Notes: generated by a model from the letters alone, not told the origin. Numbered from the stretch's first letter, positions 52,631-61,511 are shown. The stretch: DNA of 64,000 nucleotides from an uncultured Lachnospiraceae bacterium (GCA_910585295.1 CAJUDE010000027.1:33861-97860); one strand, 5' to 3'. Numbers and translations: made by a program.

Positions 52631-53260
52631 CTATTTTGTGCCAAATATTCGGTCGCCGGCATCCCCAAGCCCCGGGACAATATACCCATGGCTGTTCAGC
52701 CCTTCATCCAGCACCCCAACATAAATATCCACATCTGGGTGCGCCTGCTTCATCGCCTCCACACCTTCCGGCGCTGCAATAATGCACATAAAATGGATAT
52801 TCACAACCCCTTTGTCCTTCAGCATTTGGATTGCTGCAACTGCAGAGCCGCCAGTCGCCAGCATCGGGTCAACTACAAATACCTCCCGTTCTGGGCAGTC
52901 CTCCGGCAGCTTACAATAATATTCCACTGGATTCAATGTATCAGGGTCCCGGTACAGGCCGATATGCCCTACTTTCGCCGCTGGGATCATTGCCAGCATG
53001 CCGTCCACCATCCCAAGCCCTGCCCTGAGGATTGGCACAATCGCCAGCTTCTTGCCTTTCAGTTCCTTTACTGTGGCGGCACAGATTGGGGTCTCAACCT
53101 CTATGTCCTCCAACTCTAACCCCCTGGTCGCCTCATAGCACATCAGCATGGCAATCTCCCCTACAATTCCCCGAAAATCCCTAGAACCTGTAGAGCTTCT
53201 GCGCAGCCATCCAATTTTATGCTGTATCAGCGGATGGTCCATAATTTTTACTTTTTCCAT
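52631..53260 (-). CDS. upp: Uracil phosphoribosyltransferase
   Basis: 209 aa. The PRPP-binding motif VFVVDPMLATGGSAVAAI and uracil-specific C terminus NSHGYIVPGLGDAGDRIFGTK are diagnostic. It salvages uracil to UMP. It begins 1 bp after the phosphatase-like gene, with GAGGAGG formed by that gene's terminal Glu codons. Confidence 0.96.
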   Translation of the reverse strand: MEKVKIMDHPLIQHKIGWLRRSSTGSRDFRGIVGEIAMLMCYEATRGLELEDIEVETPICAATVKELKGKKLAIVPILRAGLGMVDGMLAMIPAAKVGHIGLYRDPDTLNPVEYYCKLPEDCPEREVFVVDPMLATGGSAVAAIQMLKDKGVVNIHFMCIIAAPEGVEAMKQAHPDVDIYVGVLDEGLNSHGYIVPGLGDAGDRIFGTK

Positions 53261-53261
53261 T

Positions 53262-53723
53262 CTATTCTTCCTCCTCGTTCATTAAGTTCACCAGCTTACG
53301 TATTGTCTTATTTAACGTCTCGTAACAAAGCCCATAAGACTGCAGCGATTTGCCATATGGGTTTAGTATTTCCAGTTCATCCCCTGTCAAATCCGTCAGG
53401 ACTTCCACATCCACGCCAGGAATCTCCCCATATTCTTCTAATATTTTCTGTTTGTGGGCAGTTTCTATGGCAAGGACCAATGTGCCTGGAACTAAATCTT
53501 CTAAAGAAAGCTGCTGTGACATTTGGTTGGCCACAGTAATCCCATTGCTGATTAGCACTGCCTCTACCTTTTGGTTCAATGGCTCTGGGAACAGTACCAC
53601 AAGCCCCCGGCTGACGATTTCCACTGGATACTTGATTAGGTATTCTTTTATAACAGCCTCTGCCATAGGCGCGCGTGCCGTGCCGCTCTCACATACAAAA
53701 ATAATTTTTCTGTACCTTTTCAT
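53262..53723 (-). CDS. Low-molecular-weight protein tyrosine phosphatase-like protein (acid residue altered)
   Basis: 153 aa. The P-loop VCESGTARAPMAE keeps C and R of the Cx5R signature. The usual general-acid loop DPxG reads NPYG here, so the catalytic aspartate is replaced by asparagine. It could be a weak phosphatase or a sensor. Co-transcribed between Sua5 and upp; RBS AAAGGGGG. Confidence 0.75.
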   Translation of the reverse strand: MKRYRKIIFVCESGTARAPMAEAVIKEYLIKYPVEIVSRGLVVLFPEPLNQKVEAVLISNGITVANQMSQQLSLEDLVPGTLVLAIETAHKQKILEEYGEIPGVDVEVLTDLTGDELEILNPYGKSLQSYGLCYETLNKTIRKLVNLMNEEEE

Positions 53724-53748
53724 AACTGCCCCCTTTCATTTCCCCTTC

Positions 53749-54801
53749 CTATGCTTTTATTACCTGATAACCCGCCGCTTTCAGCATACGGTTCATAATA
53801 GCCTGTCCTATTCCAGGCGTGGAGAAACTCTCGGAATAAATTACATCTACGCCCTGTCCGTCAAACTCCCTTAAAATCCCATATAAATGGCGCGCTATTG
53901 TATCTTCATCCTTCCTTGTGCCAATGCTTTTCACAATCCCATATTGGTAATTGCAGCATGATTCATCGGTTCCTATGATGCCAACGCTTCTGCCTGCCTT
54001 AGAGGCTTCTTTTGCCAGGCTGTTAATCTTCTCCTGCACGTTCCTGGAAGCGCCCTCTACCAGAATCAGGTCTGCGTCCGGCGCATAATGCTTATATTTC
54101 ATTCCAGGGGCTTTTGGAGGGATATTTACATCCCCAGCGCTAAGGCCAGGGTCCATCCGAGCTTCCCCCGCCGTTTCCCGCACCATATCTAACGTAATAT
54201 AGCCCGGCCTTAATATAGTAGGGATTCCTTCTGAAACATCCACAATCGTGGATTCAATCCCAATCCCTACTGGGCCGCCGTCCAGAATCATTGGAATCTT
54301 CCCCTGCATATCCTCCGCTACATGGCGCGCCTGTGTTGGGCTGGGCTTCCCAGAAGTATTGGCGCTTGGGGCTGCAATAAACCCCCCGCCTGCCTTGATC
54401 AGGGCTAACGCCGCTGGATGGCTCGGCATCCGCACCGCCACAGTCTTAAGCCCTCCCGTAGTCTCAAACGGCACAGCCTTTGTTTTTTCAAAAATCATCG
54501 TCAACGGCCCCGGCCAGAACTTGTCTGCAAGCTTCTTTGCCTGCTCTGGCACGTTTGCCGCAATTTTTCCCAAATCTTCCCAATTAGAAATATGTACAAT
54601 CAACGGATTATCCGAGGGCCGTCCCTTTGCTTCATAAATCTTGTGGGCAGCCTGGGGGTTCAGCGCATCCGCCCCCAAACCATATACTGTTTCCGTGGGA
54701 AAAGCCACCAGCCCTCCGCTTCGGATTACTTCCCCTGCCGTCTGTATTGCCTTTTGGGATTCCATCTCTGTATTTTTTATTTTAATAATCACTGTTTCCA
54801 T
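53749..54801 (-). CDS. Threonylcarbamoyl-AMP synthase (Sua5/YwlC type)
   Basis: 350 aa. The N-terminal YrdC domain has FPTETVYGLGADA and KGRPSDNPLIVHI; the C-terminal Sua5 domain starts near residue 225 (KAPGMKYKHYAP). It makes the threonylcarbamoyl-adenylate intermediate for t6A37 modification of tRNAs. First gene of a Sua5-phosphatase-upp unit. Confidence 0.92.
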   Translation of the reverse strand: METVIIKIKNTEMESQKAIQTAGEVIRSGGLVAFPTETVYGLGADALNPQAAHKIYEAKGRPSDNPLIVHISNWEDLGKIAANVPEQAKKLADKFWPGPLTMIFEKTKAVPFETTGGLKTVAVRMPSHPAALALIKAGGGFIAAPSANTSGKPSPTQARHVAEDMQGKIPMILDGGPVGIGIESTIVDVSEGIPTILRPGYITLDMVRETAGEARMDPGLSAGDVNIPPKAPGMKYKHYAPDADLILVEGASRNVQEKINSLAKEASKAGRSVGIIGTDESCCNYQYGIVKSIGTRKDEDTIARHLYGILREFDGQGVDVIYSESFSTPGIGQAIMNRMLKAAGYQVIKA

Positions 54802-54903
54802 AAAAATACCTGCTGTTATGACTTTGGTAATTAGATGTCTTTCAAAAAGCCAAATTCCCGTGCCGATACGGCTGCTTGGCTCATTGCCCGCGCGAATAAA
54901 TCT

Positions 54904-54931
54904 CCTTCCCTATTGCAGCCAATAGGGAAGG
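54904..54931. terminator. Hairpin downstream of the cwlD 3' part
   Basis: Perfect 12-bp stem CCTTCCCTATTG / CAATAGGGAAGG with a 4-nt loop, between cwlD and Sua5. The minus-strand side is followed by AGATTTATT, so termination is plausible. Confidence 0.55.
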
Positions 54932-55051
54932 ATCTTTATAAAATTGACTATTTCAGCTATTTTATCTATACTAGCATAATCCTTTCTGTATGTAAAGTAT
55001 GCCTGGCTAACTTTCCTGCCATAGGGCGGCTATGCCTCCTCGTTTATGCCC

Positions 55052-55630
55052 TTAGTTATTTTCCAACCTGCTTTCATTTCCTGTTGGCCCCAAATACTCC
55101 AAAATCCCTGCCTTTACTGCCTTGGCAACTTTTTTCTGGTAATCCTCGGTTGCAAGGAGCGCTGCTTCCTCTGAATTGCTTAAAAACCCACACTCCACAA
55201 TCACAGTGGGGCTTGGCGTTTTTTTCAGGAGGTAATAGCTTTCATTCGCCTTCGCCTGCCTGTGGTTTTGGGGGTCTAGCTGCTCCACCATCGCCTTCTG
55301 CAAAGTTTCTGCCAGCTTTTTCCCTTCCTGGGACTGGCCATAATAAAACACCTGCGCCCCTTTTACCGATTCCTCTGGGTAACTGTTCTGATGGATGCTC
55401 ACGGTAAACACAGGCTTTGCCTCTGCAATAACCTCACACCGTTTGCGCATGTCTTCTACTTTTTTATTATTGGAGGACTCCTGGTAAAGGCCGCCCTCAT
55501 CCGTCCGCGTCATAATAACTTTTAAGCCTTCTTCCTCTAAAAGCCGCTGCAGTTCTTTTGCCACTTTCAAGTTGATGTCTTTTTCTTTCTCTTTATTGAT
55601 GCCGATTTTCCCAGGGTCATCTCCCCCATG
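55052..55630 (-). pseudogene. cwlD: CwlD-type N-acetylmuramoyl-L-alanine amidase, 3' part of gene split by an element
   Basis: From the repeat at 55630 the frame reads HGGDDPGKIGINKEKEKDIN and on through a C-terminal Amidase_3 domain of 172 aa: VIMTRTDEGGLY, SIHQNSYPEE, and catalytic Glu in VIVECGFLSN. It lacks the start, signal anchor and first zinc-ligand region, which lie at 60092-60227. Joined at the shared CATGGGGGA the gene would be 237 codons, close to the size of Bacillus CwlD. CwlD trims peptide from spore-cortex muramic acid. The fragment alone should be inactive. Confidence 0.85.
55618..55630. repeat. attL: direct repeat at the left end of the cwlD element
   Basis: CAT-C-TCCCCCATG here; CAT-A-TCCCCCATG at 60080-60092. 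Nine bases are identical and the surrounding three also match except for one base. It lies 25 bp beyond the stop of the serine recombinase. Confidence 0.75.
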
Positions 55631-55654
55631 TGCCGGATGTTATATGCGCAACTG

Positions 55655-57262
55655 TCAATCTATTCCGCCGTAAGATACGCTAGGAAACAGACGCCCCAGC
55701 TCATCCCCAAAATTATAGCGGATTTTAATCCGATTGCCTTCATATACAATTATCTGGTCTATCATTTCCACCACGGTTTCCCTATCTAATTTTTCCACAT
55801 TTTTTTGCCCTAACAGCCTTTTTATCCACGGCTCCATAAAGATATCCCCAATCGAAGTATCCCCGCTTTTCTCCTCTAGGCTCTTTGCCTGCCTGGCATA
55901 GAGCGCCTCCTTCTCCCTGTAATCTTTCTGGTAAGCCAAAAATTCCTCCTTGGTGACAAGGCCTTCCTTATAATCCTCATAGACGGATTTTTTTAATTTT
56001 TTAACCCGCTCTAATTCCCCATTTACCCTGGCAATTTCCTGCTTAGTAACCTCCTTCCCCTTAGAGCCAGGAAACGGCTGGCTTTCAACAAGCTTTTGCA
56101 AATCCTCAATGTTCTTTATAATTTCCTCTAAATCCCCCATGATAATATGCTCCAAAACAGAAAAGGGCAGGGCATGCGGCGTGCAGTATGCTTTTCCCTG
56201 CCGTTTATAGGTGCCGCAATAAAAGGAACACCCTTTCGTGCCATCCGCGCGCCGCCAGGTATTTTTCATCATGGAGCGCCCACAGTCCCCGCATTGGAGG
56301 AACCCGGCAAAAATATTTTTATTGGTTTCTAAATCTATATCCTTATGTTTCTTCTGTAAAAGTTTCTGAGTTTTTTCCCATGTTTCCAGGTCAATAATTG
56401 CTTCATGGGTGCCATTGACAATAACCCAATTTTCTTTGCCCACCACCTTCTGCCTGCCCCTCATGCGCTGATGCTTTTTGCCTTGCACCATATTGCCCAG
56501 ATACATTTCATTTTTGAGCATGGCATGGATGGTAGCATAGGTCCAGTAGGAAGCGTTGCCCAAGCGGTTGCAGTTTTTATAATTATCGCCATTTGCCCTT
56601 TTGTAAGCAGAGGGGCAAAGGATTCCTTCTGCATTTAAACGCTTTGCAATGCTTTGCTTCCCCATCCCGCCCACATATAAACGGAACACTTCCCTCACTA
56701 CCCCAGCGGCATATTCATCCACCACCAGCTTATTTTTGTCTATGGGGGATTTTTTATAGCCATAGCTGGCAAAAGCCCCTATAAATTCCCCTGCCTTTTG
56801 CTTGGATGCCACCGTTGCATGGATTTTTTTTGAAATGTCCCTGGCATACTGCTCATTGAAAATATTTTTAATTGGCAGCAGCATGTCATATGCCTGCCGG
56901 ATGCTGTCAATCCCGTCTGACACTGAGATAAACCGCACGCCTAGTTCCGGGAACACCCTTTCTAGGTAACGGCCTGTGTCAATATAGTCCCGCCCAAACC
57001 GGGATAAATCCTTTACAACTACGCAATTCACCTTCCCGTCCTCTATGTCGGCAAGCATCCTCTGAAAACCGGGGCGGTGAAAGCTGGTGCCTGTGTAGCC
57101 GTCGTCCACATAGGTGTCATACACCGTAAGGCCTTCTGCCTTTGACGCATATTCTTCCAGATACTTCCTCTGGTTGCCTATGCTGTCGCTTTCTTCTTTG
57201 TCCCCATCCTCCCTTGACAATCTAATATAGATTGCTGCATGGAATAAGACTGATTGCCCCAT
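55655..57262 (-). CDS. Large serine recombinase (site-specific integrase/excisionase type)
   Basis: 535 aa. N-terminal resolvase domain with nucleophile S16 in AIYIRLSREDG and SRFGRDY; recombinase domain (FRLYVGGMGKQSIAKRLNAEGI); zinc beta-ribbon (CGDCGRSM, then CGTYKRQGKAYC); and a coiled coil (about 400-465). Size and order match TnpX/SpoIVCA-like enzymes. It should integrate and, with suitable factors, excise the element between the cwlD repeats. ATG at 57262; AAAGG is its only visible RBS, 5 bp after the small upstream ORF. Confidence 0.92.
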   Translation of the reverse strand: MGQSVLFHAAIYIRLSREDGDKEESDSIGNQRKYLEEYASKAEGLTVYDTYVDDGYTGTSFHRPGFQRMLADIEDGKVNCVVVKDLSRFGRDYIDTGRYLERVFPELGVRFISVSDGIDSIRQAYDMLLPIKNIFNEQYARDISKKIHATVASKQKAGEFIGAFASYGYKKSPIDKNKLVVDEYAAGVVREVFRLYVGGMGKQSIAKRLNAEGILCPSAYKRANGDNYKNCNRLGNASYWTYATIHAMLKNEMYLGNMVQGKKHQRMRGRQKVVGKENWVIVNGTHEAIIDLETWEKTQKLLQKKHKDIDLETNKNIFAGFLQCGDCGRSMMKNTWRRADGTKGCSFYCGTYKRQGKAYCTPHALPFSVLEHIIMGDLEEIIKNIEDLQKLVESQPFPGSKGKEVTKQEIARVNGELERVKKLKKSVYEDYKEGLVTKEEFLAYQKDYREKEALYARQAKSLEEKSGDTSIGDIFMEPWIKRLLGQKNVEKLDRETVVEMIDQIIVYEGNRIKIRYNFGDELGRLFPSVSYGGID

Positions 57263-57266
57263 CCTT

Positions 57267-57383
57267 TCACCTGCCCAATTTCTGAAGGTGGGACGTTATA
57301 ATGCGGGCAAGAAGCTCTTCTGCCGAATATTTCTTCAAATATTCTCTCTCTATGATGTATAAAACTGGCTTCTTTTTTTCCAA
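57267..57383 (-). CDS. Small 38-codon ORF upstream of the recombinase
   Basis: Starts at TTG with GGGAGGAAGG 7 bp upstream and ends 5 bp before the recombinase start. The peptide begins MEKKKPVLYIIEREY (Met by TTG) and ends in ARIITSHLQKLGR; it is basic and helical. Function unknown; small ORFs before serine recombinases occur in other elements and may act as directionality factors. That role is speculative. Confidence 0.45.
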   Translation of the reverse strand: MEKKKPVLYIIEREYLKKYSAEELLARIITSHLQKLGR

Positions 57384-57466
57384 ATCTGCCCTTCCTCCCT
57401 TACTTGTGGTATCTTTGTTCAAGCATATGCAGGAGGGCTTTTCCCATATGTATTGCCCTTAGGCAA

Positions 57467-58933
57467 CTATTCCATCATCAGCATAATGCAAAGGCAGAAC
57501 GACCCATCTTGTAACGTTATGTCTATATCGCCGGCATATTTGCCTGCCACCCGGCGGATATTGGGCAGCCCATAGCCATGGCCAGCCGCCTTTTCTTTGG
57601 ATGTGGCTGGCAGCCCGCTTTCTGCATCCCATTCCAATTCCCCCGCAAAACTGTTGCATATTTCTATCATATAGGCATGGTTCCTTTGGTAAGACGCAAT
57701 AGAAATTTGTCTCCCTGCCCCTGGTTTTGTATGCTCCACCGCGTTTTGCAAAGCGTTGTTTAATATTATGCTAATGTCAAAAACATTGGCCTTAAACCCT
57801 GCCGGGTAATGGAATTCTGAATGGAAGGTAAGCCCCTTGTCCCCCGCTTCTTTCGCAAATTCCTGCAAAATCACATCCGTTACTGGGTTCCCGCTCCCTA
57901 TCCCGCCTGCCATTTGGGCAAGTTCCGCCTTTAACCCCTTACTGTATGCCTCCGCTTCCCCTATATCCCCCACTTCATATAGCCGTTCCAGGGTAAGGAT
58001 ATGGTTTGCCATATCGTGCTTTATGCTGCGGATATTATGGTAAAGCGCTTCCACCTGCTCAATATGGCGCTGGATGCTGTTTACCTGCACAGCAAGGAAT
58101 TTTACCTGCTCTCGCTCTTCCTGTTTTGCCTTAATGTCTTGGTACAGCATAACCACCCCAATAATTGTAACAGATGACACGATGCAAAACAGGAACGTCA
58201 AGCTGTCATATGCCCGCTCCATCTTCCCTACCCTTAAGGCATAAAACACACGGTAATACCGCATAATTTCATATCCTATGACGCCCATGCACGATGGAAG
58301 CGCCAGCAGGGCCAGCTCTTTTTTCCCCATCTCCTCCCCTTTGCCTGTATAAACCCTTTGGGCCTGCCAAAGCCCAATGGCAGTAAATGCAAACTCCATC
58401 GCCAAGTCGCACCCGCACATCGCGATAAACAGCGCCGGAGACAGCGAAGGATGGCTCCTGAAATAATCCATATCTAACATAAAGCCGTATAGAAAATCAT
58501 ATAATATCTCTGCCATTGACGCCGCAAACAAGTTTAAGGAGAAAAATGTCGCCACCAGAAATGCCTTCTGCCTGTAATTCCTCTTGTCCGCCTGGCAGAT
58601 AACAAGGTACATGGCAAGGCTCGCCATGCCATAGACCACATAATAATCAACAGAAAGCCCCATAGCATAAAACAATGCCATAGTAAAAAAATATGCCGCG
58701 CCGCCGAAGCCTGCCCCTTTGTTCCTGGAAGCGCCAAAAAGGGCAGAGGGAAGCTTTCGGGCTTTGGGGCCGGACGCCCCCATATCCTCAGGGCATATTC
58801 TGTCCACCTTGTCCATAGGCGCCATAAAAGGCGCCACAAACCGATACATACAATATCCCTTTACCATGCCCTCTGCAAATGGCAGAAAATTTTTTACTAT
58901 GCCCTCCAGCCTGCAAATCCCTTCCTGCACCAT
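57467..58933 (-). CDS. GHKL-domain sensor histidine kinase (AgrC-like)
   Basis: 488 aa with about six membrane helices (residues 75-260). The dimerisation region has histidine in SIKHDMANHILTL. The GHKL ATPase has N-box LNNALQNAVEHT and G-box GHGYGLPNIRRV. It pairs with the adjacent LytTR regulator, 8 bp upstream. No AgrB or AgrD-like peptide gene is visible in the element, so the signal is unknown. It could link element behaviour to a peptide or envelope cue. Confidence 0.85.
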   Translation of the reverse strand: MVQEGICRLEGIVKNFLPFAEGMVKGYCMYRFVAPFMAPMDKVDRICPEDMGASGPKARKLPSALFGASRNKGAGFGGAAYFFTMALFYAMGLSVDYYVVYGMASLAMYLVICQADKRNYRQKAFLVATFFSLNLFAASMAEILYDFLYGFMLDMDYFRSHPSLSPALFIAMCGCDLAMEFAFTAIGLWQAQRVYTGKGEEMGKKELALLALPSCMGVIGYEIMRYYRVFYALRVGKMERAYDSLTFLFCIVSSVTIIGVVMLYQDIKAKQEEREQVKFLAVQVNSIQRHIEQVEALYHNIRSIKHDMANHILTLERLYEVGDIGEAEAYSKGLKAELAQMAGGIGSGNPVTDVILQEFAKEAGDKGLTFHSEFHYPAGFKANVFDISIILNNALQNAVEHTKPGAGRQISIASYQRNHAYMIEICNSFAGELEWDAESGLPATSKEKAAGHGYGLPNIRRVAGKYAGDIDITLQDGSFCLCIMLMME

Positions 58934-58941
58934 CCTTGCCC

Positions 58942-59661
58942 CTATTCCTTTCCCTTCCTCTGGTTAAACCTTAAATAAGATTTGACAAAATTCTGGTAAT
59001 TCTGCTTTGCCATCAAGGCTTGTCCCCTTTTTAAATAAACTGTGGCTGCGTTATATTTCCTGACAAAATTAAAATTTATCAAGTATGCCCTATGGGTGCG
59101 GTAAAAGTCCCCCCCTGCTTGCCGTTCCAAGTCTTTCATTTTGCCATAATATTCTATGTCAGAATCCATGGTGTGGATGATTATTTTCCGGTTGAATATT
59201 TCCGCATATACAATATCCTCTATTGGGACAGCAATATGTTCCCCCTTGGATGTGACCATCAGGCTTGGCATCTCTTTTTTCATGCCCGCCCGCCCCAGCC
59301 CCCTGCCCTGAAACTGCCTGACGGCATTTTGCAAAACTTCTGCAAATTTCCTGTCCTCAAAAGGTTTCACAAGATAATGGAAGGCGCCTACATCAAAGGA
59401 CTGAAACACATAATCTTCTGCCACAGTCACAAAAATAATTATCATCTGCCGATCCCGTTCACGAATGGCTCTGGCAGCCTCCAGCCCGTCCAACCCCGGC
59501 ATCTGTATGTCAAGGAACAAGATATCTGGAAGGCGCATGGCATCCAATACCTCCTGCCCCGACGCATAAGGGATAATATCCCCCGCTGGATAAAATTCCC
59601 TGACCTTATCCATTATCATCTCCCGTATCTCTTTCTGGTCATCACATACGCCAATCTGCAC
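58942..59661 (-). CDS. LytTR-family response regulator
   Basis: 239 aa. Receiver with phosphoacceptor D51 in ILFLDIQMPGLDG and lysine in YLVKPFEDR; C-terminal LytTR DNA-binding domain (YAEIFNRKIIIHTMD, DFYRTHRAYLINFNFVRKY). The GTG start has GGAGGTG 5 bp upstream. LytTR regulators bind direct repeats upstream of targets. Its target could be the recombinase or the kinase operon; not shown. Confidence 0.9.
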   Translation of the reverse strand: MQIGVCDDQKEIREMIMDKVREFYPAGDIIPYASGQEVLDAMRLPDILFLDIQMPGLDGLEAARAIRERDRQMIIIFVTVAEDYVFQSFDVGAFHYLVKPFEDRKFAEVLQNAVRQFQGRGLGRAGMKKEMPSLMVTSKGEHIAVPIEDIVYAEIFNRKIIIHTMDSDIEYYGKMKDLERQAGGDFYRTHRAYLINFNFVRKYNAATVYLKRGQALMAKQNYQNFVKSYLRFNQRKGKE

Positions 59662-59683
59662 GTTTCCACCTCCGGAACATTTA

Positions 59684-59985
59684 ATATAATTTAGTAACTG
59701 TAAAACTCAATGATTTTACAAATTTCACATATAATTCAACAAATGAAAGAAGAAATATTTTCTCATACAATAGCTAAGAAATACATTTCAGCGCCATGGA
59801 ACCAAGACTTTAAAATCATGGAAGCCTCTGCGGAACATAATTTTGGCAGTAAAAGGCTTGGTGGAATGCTTGGCGCGTCCTGTATTTTGTGCTTTTGCAT
59901 GAGAAAATATTTATCCTCAAAGTTTTTATATTGTATATGAAATTCGTAAAACGATTGCGTTTCGCAAACACCTAATATAGTATAT
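59684..59985. repeat. MITE-like palindromic element, copy 1
   Basis: About 50-bp imperfect terminal inverted repeats: left TAGTAACTGTAAAACTCAA... and right ...TTGCGTTTCGCAAACACC. The IR extends inward through AAATATTTTCTCAT / ATGAGAAAATATTT. Its right half aligns over about 114 bp with the copy at 62617-62833, including TGCTTGGCGCG. No coding content. It lies between the LytTR gene and attR. Confidence 0.7.
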
Positions 59986-60079
59986 CGGCCCCCAATGGCT
60001 TCCCGTCAATAAAATATTGCAAACAGGCCTTTTTATGGTGTGAACCTTCCCATGGGAAGGGATTGCTGCTTGCGCTGCC

Positions 60080-60092
60080 CATATCCCCCATG
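60080..60092. repeat. attR: direct repeat at the right end of the cwlD element
   Basis: CAT-A-TCCCCCATG; on the minus strand it encodes the GHGG zinc-binding motif of the amidase. Partner of 55618-55630. Confidence 0.75.
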
Positions 60093-60227
60093 CCCTGCAT
60101 CAATTACAATGCACACTTCCCCTTTTTGGGCCCTCATATTTTCCACCATATGGGCGCCCTCCCGTGCAAAAAAATAAGCACCTACCAGCAACAGCACTGC
60201 CATAACCACTTCTATCCTTTTTTTCAT
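60084..60227 (-). pseudogene. cwlD: CwlD-type amidase, 5' part of gene split by an element
   Basis: Encodes the first 48 residues: MKKRIEVVMAVLLLVGAYFF (signal anchor) to VCIVIDAGHGG. The frame then enters the element and stops at 60033 after unrelated residues. The last motif residues are supplied again by the 3' part at 55630, so precise excision restores GHGGDDPGK. The gene sits behind a good promoter at 60337-60365. Confidence 0.82.
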
Positions 60228-60692
60228 ACACTTTCACCTGGCTATCTTTATAACTAAACTATGATAAAACCCAGCGTGCTAGAACGAATATTGCACTATG
60301 GAATTGGAATGGCAATTTTCAGCTATTCTATGGGATATTATATTGTAAATCTCATTTATTCTCAAGAATTGTATATTTTGAGTTTCCCCATTTTTTATAA
60401 TAGCCTATATTATTGCGCCAAAAGGCCTTGCTGCCCTTGGCAGCAGGTTTTCCATGTATGCCTGCCGCCCTTACATCTTGCTATGGAAAAGATGATAACA
60501 GTACTTGCAGATTTTGCCCGTTTGCCTTAAAATAAGGTAGGCAGGCAAAAGTGAAAATCTATCCATAGCCAAGCCATTTCACTGTAAGCGCCTGCCGGCA
60601 TGCCGCTTTGCTTAGGCAGGCAAGCATATTGTTCCCTAATTTATCCCATTATTACATTTCTTTAAATTTAGGTTTCGTTGGAGGGCTGTGGG
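60228..60692. other. Non-coding region upstream of cwlD
   Basis: No credible gene on either strand. It holds the minus-strand promoter for cwlD (60337-60365) and a GCTGCC/GGCAGC small hairpin near 60430-60445. Confidence 0.5.
60337..60365 (-). promoter_or_regulatory. Candidate promoter of cwlD
   Basis: Minus strand TTGAGA, 17-bp spacer, TATAAT, about 110 bp before the cwlD ATG. It looks like a vegetative sigma-A promoter; a sporulation-sigma match was not clear. Confidence 0.55.
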
Positions 60693-60788
60693 ATGCTTGA
60701 CTTTGTAATAAATATGTTTGCAGATATTGCAGAAATTTTCATTGATTTATGGGTAGATAAAGTGATAAACCGAAAGAAAAAAGTTTAG
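60693..60788 (+). CDS. Small 31-aa amphipathic protein
   Basis: GGAGGG lies 7 bp before the ATG; 32 codons end in TAG. The peptide starts MLDFVINMFADIAEIF and ends NRKKKV: a hydrophobic/acidic helix with basic tail. It may sit at the membrane. Function unknown. Too short for a homology call by eye. Confidence 0.5.
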   Translation: MLDFVINMFADIAEIFIDLWVDKVINRKKKV

Positions 60789-60875
60789 TATATCTTTTAA
60801 CTTCCCGTCAGGCCGCTTCCTTCAGATACCCTATCACGGCATCCAGTTCCATATGCGCCTTGCATGTTCCCAATT

Positions 60876-61501
60876 TAATTTGATATCCGGCTGCACTTTC
60901 TATCCCATATCTGGCATAAATATATCCCTATCAGTAATAGCACAGGAAACGCCACCCCTGCTAAAATACCTATACCATCAATACCCAGAATATCTTTTTA
61001 TGGAAAAGTTGGCCGATCGTCAACCATTTTTCCCTTCATCCACCAAAGAAGCAATGGGTACTTTTGTAAAAACAACCATATTTGCAAATGGGATAACCGC
61101 CCAAATACAAGCCATTATTTTCCAGTTTTCTATGCCAAACAGGTAAAAAATGCGATCGAAGCAAACACGGCTGCCATATGGCCCCAACAGTAAAAGGAAT
61201 GCAGCAGGCTCATGGCTTTCTCTTTATTTTTTGTAGGGCAGGCTTCTACGATAGGGCTTACCAATACCTCTAACAACCCGCCGCCCACCGCATATATCGC
61301 AACGGCAGCCATCAACCCTGCAAATGGGCTTGCAAGCATATCTGGCAGGATAGTCAGGCATATAAAACCTGCCACTGCGCAGATATGCGCAATAACCATT
61401 GACGCGCGGTAGCCTATCCTATCGACAAATGCCACCGACAGAATATCCACCAGCAGTTGTAAGCCGAAATAAAATGTAATAAGCAGCGTAATCTGTGTCA
61501 T
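60876..61501 (-). pseudogene. MFS transporter remnant
   Basis: The first frame (61501-61130) encodes four MFS membrane helices: VDILSVAFVDRIGYRASMV (cytoplasmic loop 2-3-like GYRA motif), then GGLLEVLVSPIVEACPT. It shifts frame near 61145: FGIENWKIMACIWAVIP continues in another frame, stops, then WLTIGQLFHKKIFW and a final TM-like GILAGVAFPVLLL appear in further frames. The N terminus and the middle are missing. A decayed gene. Confidence 0.75.
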
Positions 61502-61511
61502 TGGTATGCCA

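Larger units (their letters stand above)
55631..60092 (-). mobile_element. 4.46-kb serine-recombinase element interrupting cwlD
   Basis: Bounded by a short direct repeat lying inside one protein-coding frame, with the recombinase gene ending 25 bp from the left boundary. Cargo: large serine recombinase, small ORF, GHKL kinase and LytTR regulator, all on the cwlD strand, plus a MITE-like palindrome. No phage structural or conjugation genes. Excision would leave one copy of the repeat and restore cwlD exactly, as for skin-type elements at sigK. Confidence 0.82.

Noticed and set aside
60261..60530. Plus-strand 89-codon ORF upstream of cwlD.
   Set aside because: It overlaps the cwlD promoter on the other strand and lacks an RBS and coding-like composition.
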